A DNA stretch of 45,122 bases, from positions 1 to 45,122 of the forward strand of contig JACPAY010000021.1 of assembly GCA_016180575.1 (NCBI GenBank), given 5' to 3'. The notes under the pieces were generated by a model that saw only the letters and a program-made list of their open reading frames with translations, was not told the origin of the DNA and did not search any database. A program made the translations under genes and the position numbers. Positions 16,979-29,444 of this stretch are shown one piece after another. This DNA is from Candidatus Omnitrophota bacterium. Its GTDB lineage: Bacteria > Omnitrophota > Gorgyraeia > Aquiviventales > Aquiviventaceae. Each line of letters opens with the position of its first letter. Positions within the stretch are counted from its first letter, which is position 1.

Positions 16979-18889
16979 ATGAAGCATCCCGTCCGCCGTC
17001 GTCTCATGTATTTGGGCTTCCAGGGGTTGCGCGGAGCCGCGCAGTGGCTGCCGCTCGGAGCGGCTCAAGGCCTCGGGCGGGGGCTGGGCCTCGCCGCCTA
17101 CGGCCTGCTGGGCGTCCAGCGCCGGCTGGCGCTGCGCCACCTTGAGGGCGCCTTCGGACCGGCCCTGACGCCTGCTCAGCGTCGGCGCGTCGCGCGCGGG
17201 GTCTTCCGCAACCTCGGGCAGAACGCGATGGAGTGGCTCGCGCTCCCCCGGCGCTCGCCGGAGCGCCTCCAGCGGCTCATCACCGCCGACGGCGTGGAGC
17301 ATCTGCGCGCCGCGCTCGCGCAAGGCCGCGGCGTCATCGGCATCACCGCGCATTTCGGCAACTGGGAGCTCATTCCGTTCTATTTCGCGAGCCTGGGGTT
17401 CGAGGGCGGGGTGCTCGCCCGCCGGCTGCGCTACCCCGAGTACGAGTCGTTCCTCGTCGAGATGCGGCAGGCCCGGGGCGTGCGCACCTACGCGCGCGGC
17501 TCGCTCCGGGATGTCGCAGCGCTCCTGCGGGCCAACCAGATCGTCGGGATGCTGCCCGACCAGGACGTGGACAGCCTCGAGGGGATCTTCGTGGAGTTCT
17601 TCGGACGGGCAGCCTACACCCCGATCGGGCCCGCCGCGCTCTCGATCATGACGGGCGCTCCCATCATCCCGTGCTTCCTCATCCGCGAGGGCGGGCCCCG
17701 CCACCTCTGGTGGCGGGGCGGGCGCTTTCATCTAGTCGTCGAGCCGCCGCTCACCGCGCCCCAGGGCGCGGACCGGCCGCAGGCCATGGCCGCGCTGACC
17801 CGCGCGTGGAGCCAGGTCGTGGAGTCGTACATCCGCCGCTACCCCGACCACTGGGTCTGGATGCACCGCCGGTGGAAGACGCAGCCGGCGGAGGGCGTTG
17901 CCGGGGGCGAGCCGGCCCGCGCCTCCGGCGTCCAGCCCGTCTTGGCGGTCTGCCTGACCGCCTTGTCGCTTGCGCTGATGGGGGTCCTGCATGGCTGCGG
18001 CAGGCCGGCCAAGCCCGCCGCAGCGCCGGCGGAGAGCCCGCAGGCCGATGCGGATCAGCACATGAGCGCATTCACCATGACCGGCTACGAGCCCGACGGC
18101 AGCAAGCGCTGGGTCCTGCACGGGCGGGGGGCGAGCGCCGAGGGCGCTGCCGTGACGATCCTCCAGCCGGATGCCGTGGGCTACGACCCCGAGCGGACCG
18201 CCTACCTCACCGCGTCCGCCGCCCAGGTCAACCAGACGAACCGCCGTATCCGGATGGAGCATGACGTGGTGCTCCACACCTCCGACGGGCTGTGGCTGAC
18301 GACGCCGCTGCTCCATTGGCTGCCCGACCAGAACGAGATGGCGACCGACTCGCCGGTGCGGATTGAGACCGACCACATGCTCATCCGGGGCCGCGGGCTG
18401 GTGGGCCATTCCCAGCTCAAGCGCGCGACGATCGCGCGCGACATTGAGCTCGTGCTCAACCCGAGCGACCATGAGGCGGGCCCCGCGGCGTCTCTCGCCG
18501 GCGGGGACGCCCGCCGGCAGGTCCTCATCACCTGCGACGGGCCGCTGACCTTCGATTATGAGCAGGACATCGCCACGTTCGAGCAGAACGTCCATGTCCA
18601 GGACCCCAACGGGGACCTCTATTCCGACCGGCTCATCGCGTACCTGGACCGGAAGACGCACACCATCCGCTATGCCGAAGCGATCGGGCAGGTGCGGATC
18701 CAGCAGCAGCAGAACACGGCGGAAAGCGAGCGCGCGGTCTATGAGCCGGCCATCGGCAAGATCACGCTGGTGGGCAGGCCCTCGCTCCTCCTCCACCCCT
18801 CGGAGGAGGACGGGGTGGGAGGGACGCCGTTCGCCTTCAGCGGGCTGTCCGCCCAGCAGGACCAGCAGGTGAGCGCCGCGGCCCCCTGA
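16979..18889 (+). CDS. Late lipid A acyltransferase fused to LptC- and LptA-like domains
   Basis: A 636-residue open frame with no internal stop. Residues about 1-300 are an LpxL/HtrB-type acyltransferase, with AHFGNWE supplying the HX4E catalytic motif (H125, E130) and a family-typical WMHRRWKT end. Residues about 318-337 are a hydrophobic helix ending in LHGCG, which would also pass as a lipobox (C340). Residues about 360-520 resemble LptC, and about 520-610 an OstA/LptA repeat (GPLTFDYEQDIATFEQNV, then YEPAIGKITLVG). The acyltransferase would work at the inner leaflet and the Lpt domains in the periplasm, with the helix between them fitting that topology. Internal in-frame starts (TTG 17942, ATG 17978) lack ribosome-binding sites, but a separate lptC cannot be ruled out. 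lptB overlaps the end. Confidence 0.88.
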   Translation: MKHPVRRRLMYLGFQGLRGAAQWLPLGAAQGLGRGLGLAAYGLLGVQRRLALRHLEGAFGPALTPAQRRRVARGVFRNLGQNAMEWLALPRRSPERLQRLITADGVEHLRAALAQGRGVIGITAHFGNWELIPFYFASLGFEGGVLARRLRYPEYESFLVEMRQARGVRTYARGSLRDVAALLRANQIVGMLPDQDVDSLEGIFVEFFGRAAYTPIGPAALSIMTGAPIIPCFLIREGGPRHLWWRGGRFHLVVEPPLTAPQGADRPQAMAALTRAWSQVVESYIRRYPDHWVWMHRRWKTQPAEGVAGGEPARASGVQPVLAVCLTALSLALMGVLHGCGRPAKPAAAPAESPQADADQHMSAFTMTGYEPDGSKRWVLHGRGASAEGAAVTILQPDAVGYDPERTAYLTASAAQVNQTNRRIRMEHDVVLHTSDGLWLTTPLLHWLPDQNEMATDSPVRIETDHMLIRGRGLVGHSQLKRATIARDIELVLNPSDHEAGPAASLAGGDARRQVLITCDGPLTFDYEQDIATFEQNVHVQDPNGDLYSDRLIAYLDRKTHTIRYAEAIGQVRIQQQQNTAESERAVYEPAIGKITLVGRPSLLLHPSEEDGVGGTPFAFSGLSAQQDQQVSAAAP

Positions 18890-19611
18890 TGGAGCAGCTG
18901 TACACCGAGCACCTCGTCAAGGGCTACAACGGCCGCCCCGTCGTCGACGGGGTGGACCTCCGCGTCCGCCGGGGGGAGATCGTCGGGTTGCTGGGCCCCA
19001 ACGGCGCCGGCAAGACCACGACCTTCGCGATGATGGTGGGCTACGTCGCGCCCGACGGCGGGCACATCCTCCTCGACGGGCGGGATCTCACCGCCATCCC
19101 GATGTACCAGCGGGCCCGATTCGGGATCGGGTACCTCGCGCAGGAGCCGTCGATCTTCCGCAAGCTGACCGTGGAGCAGAACATCCTGGCCATCCTGGAG
19201 ACGCTCGATCTCTCGCGGCTCGCGCGCCGCCAGCGCCTCGACCGCCTCCTCAATGAGCTGGGGATCACCCACCTCGCGCGCCAGAGGGCCTACACGCTCT
19301 CCGGCGGCGAGAAGCGGCGCCTGGAGATCACCCGGGCCCTGGTGACCAACCCCCAGTTCATCCTGCTCGATGAGCCGTTCTCGGGGATTGACCCCATCAC
19401 CGTCTTCGAGGCCCAGGAGATCATCCGCGAGCTGAAGAAGCGGGGCCTCGGGATCCTGCTCACCGACCACAACGTGCGCGAGACGCTGGAGATCACGGAT
19501 CGCGCCTACATCATGGCGGAGGGCCGCGTGCTGATCGCCGGGACCGCCCACGAGCTCATCACCGATCCCCGCGCCCGGGAGATCTACCTCGGAGAGAAGT
19601 TCCGCCTGTGA
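18889..19611 (+). CDS. lptB: LPS export ABC transporter ATPase
   Basis: A 240-residue ABC ATPase. Walker A is GPNGAGKT (36-43), the signature is TLSGGEKRRLE, Walker B is ILLDEPFSGIDP, and the H-loop His is in LLTDHNVRE; the C-terminal YLGEKF end is typical of LptB. It powers LPS extraction from the inner membrane with LptF/LptG, which are not in the window. Its ATG overlaps the stop of the acyltransferase-LptC fusion (TGATG), so the two are coupled. The usual downstream neighbour rpoN is absent. Confidence 0.96.
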   Translation: MEQLYTEHLVKGYNGRPVVDGVDLRVRRGEIVGLLGPNGAGKTTTFAMMVGYVAPDGGHILLDGRDLTAIPMYQRARFGIGYLAQEPSIFRKLTVEQNILAILETLDLSRLARRQRLDRLLNELGITHLARQRAYTLSGGEKRRLEITRALVTNPQFILLDEPFSGIDPITVFEAQEIIRELKKRGLGILLTDHNVRETLEITDRAYIMAEGRVLIAGTAHELITDPRAREIYLGEKFRL

Positions 19612-19624
19612 TGCGCCTGTGATG
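19603..19624 (+). repeat. 11-bp tandem duplication at the lptB-tig junction
   Basis: CGCCTGTGATG occurs twice in direct succession. Each copy holds a TGATG stop-start overlap. The first ends lptB and opens a three-codon reading frame (Met-Arg-Leu-stop); the second supplies the start of tig. Confidence 0.9.
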
Positions 19625-20712
19625 TTCCGCAAGCCGACCGCGGCGGCCGCGCAGGGCCCCGACGCCTCCATCACCGACACCGCCCCGTGCCAGAAGGCGC
19701 TGCGCCTGCGCGTGGGGCGGGACGCCATCGTCCCCGTGCGGGGCGCGGTCCTCGCCGAGTTCCAGCGGCAGGCGGCGCTGCCCGGATTCCGGAAGGGCAA
19801 GGCGCCGGCCGGGCTCGTGGAGCAGCGGTACGCCAAGGATATCCAGGACGAGACGCTGCAGCGCGTGACGCGGCAGGCCTTCGAGCAGGTCGCGCAGGCG
19901 CACGGCCTGAAGCCGGTGGGGCCCTTCGAGGTGCGCGCGATGAACTTCAGCGAGACCGACGGCCTGACGCTCGAGGCGACGGTGGAGGTCGAGCCGTCGT
20001 TCGCGCTGGGGAGCTACAAGGGCGTCCCCCTCGCGCGGCCATCGGCTGAGGTGGCGCCGCAGGAGATGGAGCGGGCGCTCGCGGCGCTGCAGGAGTCGAT
20101 GGCGAGGCTCGCGCCCGCCAAGACGGGGGAGGGCAAGGAGCGTCAGGTGCCGGCGCTCGACGAGGAGCTGGCGAAAGACCTCGGCTATCAGAGCCTGTCG
20201 GCGCTGCGGGAGCATGTCGCCGCGAAGCTGCGGGAGCAGAAGCGCACGGCGCAGGCCCAGGCGCTGGAGACAGCACTCTGCGATGAGCTGCTGAAGCGCC
20301 ACCCCTTCGAGGTGCCGGCGGGGCTCGTCGCCCATCAGACGGAGCGGCTCACCCGCGATTTCAAGGTCCGCCTGTTGCTCTCCGGCGTGCCGGAGGGCGA
20401 GGTGGACGGGAAGGTGGCGCAGTTCGCCGACCAGCTGCGCACCAGCGCCGCCCGGCACGTGAAGCTCGCGTTCATCCTGGACCGCATTGCCGCGCAGGAG
20501 TCGATGGCGGTGACGCAGGACGAGCTGGTGAAGCGGCTCTGGCAGCTGGCCCAGCGCTGGAAGAAGGACCCGGCCCAGGTGCGCCAGCTCTTCGACGCCC
20601 AGGGGCTGTGGCCGTCCGTCGTCTCGGCGATCCGCCAGGAGAAGACGATCGCGTTCTTGTTGTCCGCCGCCACGATCACGGACACCGTTCCGGAGCCAAG
20701 AGGAGGGACATC

Positions 20713-20716
<4 letters not shown>
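19622..20716 (+). CDS. tig: Trigger factor lacking the PPIase domain
   Basis: A 364-residue ribosome-associated chaperone. The ribosome-binding signature appears as [10 protein letters not shown] about 50-60 residues in, within the N-terminal domain. The C-terminal substrate-cradling helices are present (about 180-340). Between them the FKBP-type peptidyl-prolyl isomerase domain is missing: the chain passes from an [17 protein letters not shown] helix through a short linker directly to [20 protein letters not shown]. This explains why it is about 70 residues shorter than the E. coli protein. PPIase-less trigger factors retain chaperone function in known cases. The ATG at 19622 follows an 11-base duplication. 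It overlaps clpP as ATGA, the common tig-clpP arrangement. Confidence 0.9.
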
Positions 20717-21318
<602 letters not shown>

Positions 21319-21407
21319 CGTTGGCGCGTTGGCGTGTTCACGCGTTAGCGTGTTGACCATCAAGACCCAAACGCGCAAACCCGCAAACGCGCAAACCTGC
21401 AAACCGG
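21319..21407 (+). repeat. Octamer word-array hairpin between clpP and the aminotransferase
   Basis: Left arm: five consecutive 8-base words of the CGTTGGCG / CGTTAGCG type (21319-21358). Right arm: five of the complementary type, CAAACGCG, CAAACCCG, CAAACGCG, CAAACCTG, CAAACCGG (21368-21407). The arms can pair in several registers. The element starts right after the clpP stop and ends seven bases before the next ATG. Confidence 0.85.
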
Positions 21408-21414
21408 AGGTGCG

Positions 21415-22562
21415 ATGAACGATATCTTGTTGACGCCGGGGCCGACGCCGCTGCCGCCGCAGGTGCGGGAGGCGCTGGGGCGGCCCATCATCCACCACCG
21501 CACCGCCCCGTACCGGGCGCTGTTCAAGCGCGCCCTCCAGGGGATGCAGACGCTGCTGCAGACCGCCAACCCTGTCCTGTGCCTGACGAGCTCGGGCACC
21601 GGCGCGATGGAGGCGGCCGTCGTCAACCTGCTCTCCCCGGGCGACGAGGCGATCGTCCTCCTCGGCGGGAAGTTCGCCGAGCGGTGGGAAAAGCTCTGCA
21701 AGGCCTATGGCATCGCCGCCGCGGCGGTGCCCGTCGCCTACGGCGAGGCCGTGGACCCCAAGGCCGTCGACGCGGCGCTGGCCGCCCACCCGAAGGCGAA
21801 GGCGGTCTTCGCGACGCTGTGCGAGACCTCCACCGGCGTCGTCCATGACCTCCAGGCGCTCGCCGCGCTGACGCGCAAGAGCCAGGCGGTCCTGGTCGTC
21901 GATGCCATCAGCGGCTTCCTGGCGGATGAGTGCCGGACCGATGCCTGGGGGGTGGACGTGGTGGTGACCGGCTCGCAGAAGGGGCTCATGCTCCCGCCGG
22001 GGTTGGCGTTCATCAGCCTGAACGAGCGGGCCTGGGCGCTGGCCGAGCAGGCGAAGACCCCCCGGTTCTACACGGACCTGCGGCTCTACCGCAAATCGCT
22101 CGCCGATGACGACACGCCGTTCACCTCGGCCGTCTCGACGGTGGCGGCACTCGATGAGGCGGTGAAGCTCCTCCTGCAGGCTGGCGTCGACCAGACGGTC
22201 GCGCGCTGCGCGCGGATGGCGGCGGCGGCGCGCGCCGGCGTGGAGGCGCTTGGCCTTGGGCTCTTCGCGAAGCGGCCGTCCAACGGCGTCACGGCGGTCA
22301 GCGTCCCGGCCGGCGTGGACGGCAAGCAGCTCACCAAGCTGATGTACGACCGCTCCCGGGTCATGGTGGCCGGGGGACAGGGCGAGATGGCCGGGAAGCT
22401 GTTCCGGTTCGCGCACATGGGCTACATCAGCCCCGACGACGTGGTCGCAGGCCTCGCGGCGCTGGAGCTCGCCCTGGCCGAGCTGGGCCATCAGTTCACG
22501 GCCGGGGCCTCGGTCAAAGCGGCGCGGACGGCGCTCGGCCCGGCGACGGCGGGGGCGGGCCG

Positions 22563-22566
<4 letters not shown>
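21415..22566 (+). CDS. Class V aminotransferase (phosphoserine/alanine-glyoxylate type)
   Basis: A 383-residue PLP enzyme of the alanine-glyoxylate/serine-pyruvate group. Typical features are the LLTPGPTPLP start, TSSGTGAMEAAV phosphate-binding loop, ETSTGVVHDL, VVDAISG, and the PLP lysine K189 in TGSQKGLMLPPG. It overlaps serA (ATGA), so it most likely supplies the transamination step of serine synthesis (phosphohydroxypyruvate to phosphoserine), standing in for serC. A serine-glyoxylate or alanine-glyoxylate role is the alternative. The ribosome-binding site GGAGG lies just after the repeat element. Confidence 0.93.
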
Positions 22567-25569
<3,003 letters not shown>

Positions 25570-25590
25570 GGGGGGTGCTGTCTCAATTTG

Positions 25591-25670
25591 GCGGGTCCTG
25601 CCGCGCCGCCACCCCGTCGGCTGTCCTCGGCCTTCGCCTGCGGGCAGGCGACGGGGTCCCCGGCTCTGCG
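25591..25670 (-). repeat. Dispersed GC-rich palindromic element, copy B (inverted)
   Basis: Near-identical to the reverse complement of 12338-12418. The outer stem here is ACCCCGTCG / CGACGGGGT, perfectly paired although two of its bases differ from copy A. The inner hairpin is CCTGC / GCAGG. The element ends one base before the start codon of the OmpA-like gene. Confidence 0.85.
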
Positions 25671-25671
25671 T

Positions 25672-26328
25672 ATGCGTCGATGGCTCGCCGGGATGATGGG
25701 GATGGCGTTGATGGCTGGGACGGGGTGCGCGCTCACGTTCGCCAAGCGCTCGCCGTGGGATATCCAGCAGCTGGCGGAGCTGAGCGACCAGCTGGAGCAG
25801 TTCAAGACCCTGGCGCGCCTGAAATCGGACGAGGCCGATGAGCTGCGCCGGGCCAAAGACCTGCTGGAGAGCCGCCTGGGCTCCAACGTCAGCGTGGGCT
25901 ATGACGAGCGGGGCCTGGTGACGCGCATGCTGGACCAGGTGCTGTTCGACTCGGGGAAGGCCCAGCTGCGCCGGGGCGCCTACCCCGTGCTGGACAAGGT
26001 CGCCCAGGTGCTGAACGAGGTGCCGGGCCAGCCCGTCGGCGTCGAGGGCCACACGGACGACGTGCCGATCAAGTATTCGGGCTGGGCGGACAACAAGGCG
26101 CTCGCCTTCGCCCGCGCCAACGCGGTGGTCAGCTACCTCGTCGACAAGCACGGCGTCGATCCCAACCGCCTGACCCCGATCGGCTACGGGGAGGAGCGGC
26201 CCCTCGTCTCGAACGACACCCCGGAAGGGCGCCAGCAGAACCGGCGCGTCGAGATCATCATCCTGCCCAAGGCGTCCGGCAAGTCGTACGAAGCGGAGGC
26301 GGAGCGGGAGTCGCGGTATGCGAAGTAG
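25672..26328 (+). CDS. OmpA/Pal-type peptidoglycan-binding lipoprotein
   Basis: A 218-residue envelope protein. The ATG at 25672 opens MRRWLAGMMGMALMAGTGC, a short basic start, hydrophobic core and a Cys at residue 19 that fits a relaxed lipobox. Residues about 25-70 are charged and helical, probably a coiled coil. Residues about 85-205 are an OmpA C-terminal domain: VLFDSGKAQLR, GHTDD, ALAFARANAVVSYL and NRRVEI, the residues that hold diaminopimelate of peptidoglycan. It would tether the outer membrane to the cell wall. An upstream in-frame start would need translation through the repeat and lacks support. Confidence 0.9.
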   Translation: MRRWLAGMMGMALMAGTGCALTFAKRSPWDIQQLAELSDQLEQFKTLARLKSDEADELRRAKDLLESRLGSNVSVGYDERGLVTRMLDQVLFDSGKAQLRRGAYPVLDKVAQVLNEVPGQPVGVEGHTDDVPIKYSGWADNKALAFARANAVVSYLVDKHGVDPNRLTPIGYGEERPLVSNDTPEGRQQNRRVEIIILPKASGKSYEAEAERESRYAK

Positions 26329-26350
26329 GCCAAGAGAGGGGGGCTAGAGG

Positions 26351-26662
26351 ATGCGCCGCGGGGTGGTCATCGCGTTGGCCGTCTTGGGCGTGCTCGTGCT
26401 CATCCTGGCGCTCGCCCTGGCCGCGGTCGGGACGGACCTGGACCAGGCGCGGCTCGAGCGGGATGATCTCCGCTTCGAGGCGGACGACCTGGAAACGGAG
26501 CTCGACGCGGCCTCCAGCGAGCGGGAGGAGCTCCGCCGGCAGGTGGAGGAGCAGCAGAAGACGATCGAGCAGTGGAAGGCGGAGCTGGAGCAGCTGCGCA
26601 GCCAGGCCTCCCGCGACGCGAGCCCCGCCCCCGCGCCGGAAGAGGCGCCTGCCGCTCCGTGA
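26351..26662 (+). CDS. Single-pass membrane protein with coiled coil
   Basis: A 103-residue protein of unknown function. Residues about 4-27 are a strongly hydrophobic helix following two arginines, then about residues 29-88 form an almost continuous charged coiled coil (heptads of Leu with Glu, Arg and Gln), and the tail is Ala/Pro-rich. This resembles small FtsL/FtsB- or Lpp-like envelope proteins in layout only. It lies just after the OmpA-like lipoprotein, and uppS overlaps its stop codon (GTGA), so it may serve in the envelope. Confidence 0.75.
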   Translation: MRRGVVIALAVLGVLVLILALALAAVGTDLDQARLERDDLRFEADDLETELDAASSEREELRRQVEEQQKTIEQWKAELEQLRSQASRDASPAPAPEEAPAAP

Positions 26663-27396
26663 CGGCGTTCCTCATGCATGACGCGCTGAAACCGCCCCAC
26701 CACATCGCCGTCATCATGGACGGCAACGGCCGCTGGGCCAGGGCCCGCGGGCTGCCCCGGGGCCTGGGCCATCGGGCCGGCGCCCAGGCGGTCCGGCGCA
26801 TCGTCGAGGCCTGTTGCGATGTCGGGGTCAGGGTGCTGACCCTGTATGCCTTCTCGTGGGAAAACCGCGATCGCCCGGCGGCGGAGATCCGCGAGCTGAT
26901 GGGCCTGCTGGAGGAATTCATCCGCCGCGAGACCCCGACGCTCCTCGCCAACCAGGTCCGCCTGCGGACGATCGGCCGGATGGAGGAGCTGTCCGCCGAC
27001 GTGGTGGCCAGCCTCCGCCGGGTGGAGGCGCAGACCGCGCAGGGCGCGCGGATGACGCTCGCGCTGGCCCTGGGCTACGGCGGGCGCCAGGAGATCGTGG
27101 ACGCGGCGCGCCGGCTCGCCGAGCGGGCGCGCCAGGGGCTGCTGCGGCCGGAGCAGATCGACGAGGCGATGTTCGCGCAGCAGCTCTACGCGCCTGACCT
27201 GCCGGATCCCGATCTGCTGATCCGGACCTCCGGCGAGCAGCGGCTGTCGAACTTCCTCCTCTGGCAGTCCTCCTACACGGAGCTGTACGTCACCCCCAAG
27301 CTGTGGCCGGATTTCACGAAGGAAGACCTGCTGGACGCCATCGCCGAGTACGAGCGGCGGGAGCGGCGGTTCGGCCGGGTGACCGCCCAGGCATGA
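26659..27396 (+). CDS. uppS: Undecaprenyl diphosphate synthase
   Basis: A 245-residue cis-prenyltransferase that extends farnesyl diphosphate to the C55 lipid carrier for peptidoglycan and O-antigen. The hallmark HIAVIMDGNGRWA holds catalytic D21; YAFSWENRDRP and LIRTSGEQRLSNFLLWQ are the other conserved blocks. The GTG at 26659 overlaps the upstream stop (GTGA) and is used here; the ATG at 26674 is an equally reasonable start. It heads the uppS-cdsA-dxr-rseP order common in bacteria. Confidence 0.96.
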   Translation: MTAFLMHDALKPPHHIAVIMDGNGRWARARGLPRGLGHRAGAQAVRRIVEACCDVGVRVLTLYAFSWENRDRPAAEIRELMGLLEEFIRRETPTLLANQVRLRTIGRMEELSADVVASLRRVEAQTAQGARMTLALALGYGGRQEIVDAARRLAERARQGLLRPEQIDEAMFAQQLYAPDLPDPDLLIRTSGEQRLSNFLLWQSSYTELYVTPKLWPDFTKEDLLDAIAEYERRERRFGRVTAQA

Positions 27397-27406
27397 TCCC
27401 CCTGCC

Positions 27407-28285
27407 ATGACCAACCTCATCCAGCGCCTCGCGAGCTCCGCCGTCCTCATCGGGCTCGTCGCCGGCGCGCTCTTCTGGTTCCCGCTCTGGGTCTACGCCG
27501 CGGTGCTCGTCGGCTTCGTCGGGGTGGGCCTCTATGAGTTCTTCACGATGGTGCGCCATCGCGGGATCCTCGTCCACCGGCCGCTGAGCATCACGCTCGG
27601 GGTCGTCTTCATCGGCCTGGTCGCCTGGCGCTCGCTCGTCGAGCCGGGCCTGGTGCCCACGCCGATCCTGGGGCCGGGTGCTACGGCGATCAGCTGGATG
27701 TGGGACATCTTCTGGCCCGCGACCATCATCATCATCTTCATCCGGCAGTTCCTGCGCGAGAACATCTTCGAGGCGCTCGGGGGCCTCGCGACCACCCTCT
27801 TCGGCCTCGCCTACATCGCCGCGCTGCTCAGCTACTTCTTCTACCTCCGCGCCATCGACATGGCCCAGGGGTCGTGGCTCGTGCTCTTCCTCATCCTGGT
27901 GACGAAGATGGGCGACGTCGGCGCCTACACCGTGGGCAATGTCCTCGGCCGGCACACCCTGATCTTCCGCATCAGCCCCCGGAAGACGGTGGAGGGGTTC
28001 GTGGGCGCGGTCGCGTTCAGCGCGGTGACGGCGGCGCTGGCCGCCCCGATGCTGGGCGCAGAGCGCATCTTCGGGCAGCCGCCCACCCTGGCGCTGAGCC
28101 TGGTGCTGGGGCTCCTGCTCGGCCTCATCGGCCAGCTCGGCGACCTGGCGGAGTCGCTGCTCAAGCGCGATTGCCAGGTGAAAGACAGCGGCACGCTCAT
28201 CCCCGGCCTTGGCGGCGTGCTGGACGTCCTCGACAGCCTCCTCTTCACCGCGCCGCTCTTCTACGGCATCCTGATCTATGGCTGA
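27407..28285 (+). CDS. cdsA: Phosphatidate cytidylyltransferase
   Basis: A 292-residue polytopic membrane enzyme that makes CDP-diacylglycerol from phosphatidic acid and CTP. About seven or eight hydrophobic segments are visible. The C-terminal family signature is present as SLLKRDCQVKDSGTLIPG then LGGVLDVLDSL, where the usual PGHGGxxDRxD has become PGLGGVLDVLD; the His-to-Leu and Arg-to-Val changes are ones I recall from planctomycete-like CdsA proteins. The two catalytic-type Asp residues of KD and LD remain. It overlaps dxr by eight bases. Confidence 0.94.
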   Translation: MTNLIQRLASSAVLIGLVAGALFWFPLWVYAAVLVGFVGVGLYEFFTMVRHRGILVHRPLSITLGVVFIGLVAWRSLVEPGLVPTPILGPGATAISWMWDIFWPATIIIIFIRQFLRENIFEALGGLATTLFGLAYIAALLSYFFYLRAIDMAQGSWLVLFLILVTKMGDVGAYTVGNVLGRHTLIFRISPRKTVEGFVGAVAFSAVTAALAAPMLGAERIFGQPPTLALSLVLGLLLGLIGQLGDLAESLLKRDCQVKDSGTLIPGLGGVLDVLDSLLFTAPLFYGILIYG

Positions 28286-29444
28286 CATGAAACGCGTGGC
28301 GGTTCTCGGCTCGACCGGGTCCGTGGGCCGCAGCACCCTGGAGGTGGTCGCCGGCCATCCGGATCGGCTCCAGCTCGCCGGGGTCGCGGCGCGCAGCCGC
28401 ATCGACCTGCTGGCCGGCCAGGTGGCGCAGGCGCAGCCGCCGCTCGTCGCCGTGTGGGATGAACCGCGCGCCCGGGAGTTCGCCGAGCTGACCGGACGCC
28501 GGGATGTCCTGGCCGGTCCGGACGGCCTGCTCGCGCTGGCGACCCATCCGGATGTGGATCTTGTGGTCGTCGCGACGTCCGGCTGCGACGCGCTCCTGCC
28601 GCTTGTGCGCGCCATCCAGGCGGGCAAGCAGATCGCGCTGGCGTCCAAGGAGCTGCTCGTCATGGCGGGGTCGCTCATCATGCGCCTGGTGGAGGAGCAC
28701 GGCACGACGCTGGTGCCGGTCGACAGCGAGCACGCCGCCATCTTCCAGTGCCTCCGGGGGGTGTCCCGGGAGGCGGTCGAGCGGCTCATCATCACCGGCA
28801 GCGGCGGCCCGCTCTGGGGGATGCCGGCGGCGGCGCGGCAGGCGGTGACGCGCGAGCAGGTCCTGGCGCACCCTCGGTGGCGGATGGGGCCGAAGATCAC
28901 GGTGGACTCCGCGACCCTGATGAACAAGGGGCTGGAGGTGATCGAGGCGCAATGGCTCTTCGGCCTGCCCCTCGAGCGGGTCCGGGTCCTCATCCACCCG
29001 GAGGCGGTCGTGCACGCGGTGGTCGAGCTCATCGACGGCACGAGCCTCGCGCAGCTTGCCCCCTGCGACATGCGGCTGCCCATCCAGTACGCCCTGAGCT
29101 TTCCCGAGCGGTGGGGAAGCGCCTGGCCGCGCCTGGCGCTCACCCAGGCGGGGCCCCTGCAGTTCTTCGAGCCCGACACCGCGAAGTTCCCGTGCCTGCA
29201 GCTGGCGCTGGACGCGGCCGCCGCCGGCGGGACGGCGTGCGCGGCGCTCAACGGGGCCAACGATGTCGCCGTGCAGGCATACCTGGACGGGCACCTGGCG
29301 TTTACCGAGATCCCCCGCGTGATCGCGGAGGTGCTGGACCAGCACGTCCCGCTCGCGCATCCCACGCTCGATGAGATCCTGGCCGTCGACGCCTGGTCGC
29401 GCAAGGCGGCCCACGACCGGATCCCCCAATGGTCTCCGCGCTGA
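28278..29444 (+). CDS. dxr: 1-deoxy-D-xylulose-5-phosphate reductoisomerase
   Basis: A 388-residue NADPH-dependent enzyme of the MEP isoprenoid pathway. The N-terminal VLGSTGSVGRSTLEVV is the nucleotide-binding motif; PVDSEHAAIFQ supplies the metal-binding Asp and Glu; KITVDSATLMNKGLEVIEA and HPEAVVHAVVE follow, then the C-terminal helical domain. It overlaps cdsA at the start and rseP at the end, and ispG lies two genes on, so isoprenoid and lipid-carrier synthesis are co-expressed. Confidence 0.97.
   Translation: MADMKRVAVLGSTGSVGRSTLEVVAGHPDRLQLAGVAARSRIDLLAGQVAQAQPPLVAVWDEPRAREFAELTGRRDVLAGPDGLLALATHPDVDLVVVATSGCDALLPLVRAIQAGKQIALASKELLVMAGSLIMRLVEEHGTTLVPVDSEHAAIFQCLRGVSREAVERLIITGSGGPLWGMPAAARQAVTREQVLAHPRWRMGPKITVDSATLMNKGLEVIEAQWLFGLPLERVRVLIHPEAVVHAVVELIDGTSLAQLAPCDMRLPIQYALSFPERWGSAWPRLALTQAGPLQFFEPDTAKFPCLQLALDAAAAGGTACAALNGANDVAVQAYLDGHLAFTEIPRVIAEVLDQHVPLAHPTLDEILAVDAWSRKAAHDRIPQWSPR

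Noticed and set aside
18030-18060. A short match (CCCGCAGGCCGATG) to the dispersed GC-rich element inside the acyltransferase-LptC gene.
   Set aside because: Only about 15 bases match in a very GC-rich stretch, with no stem partner; chance is likely.
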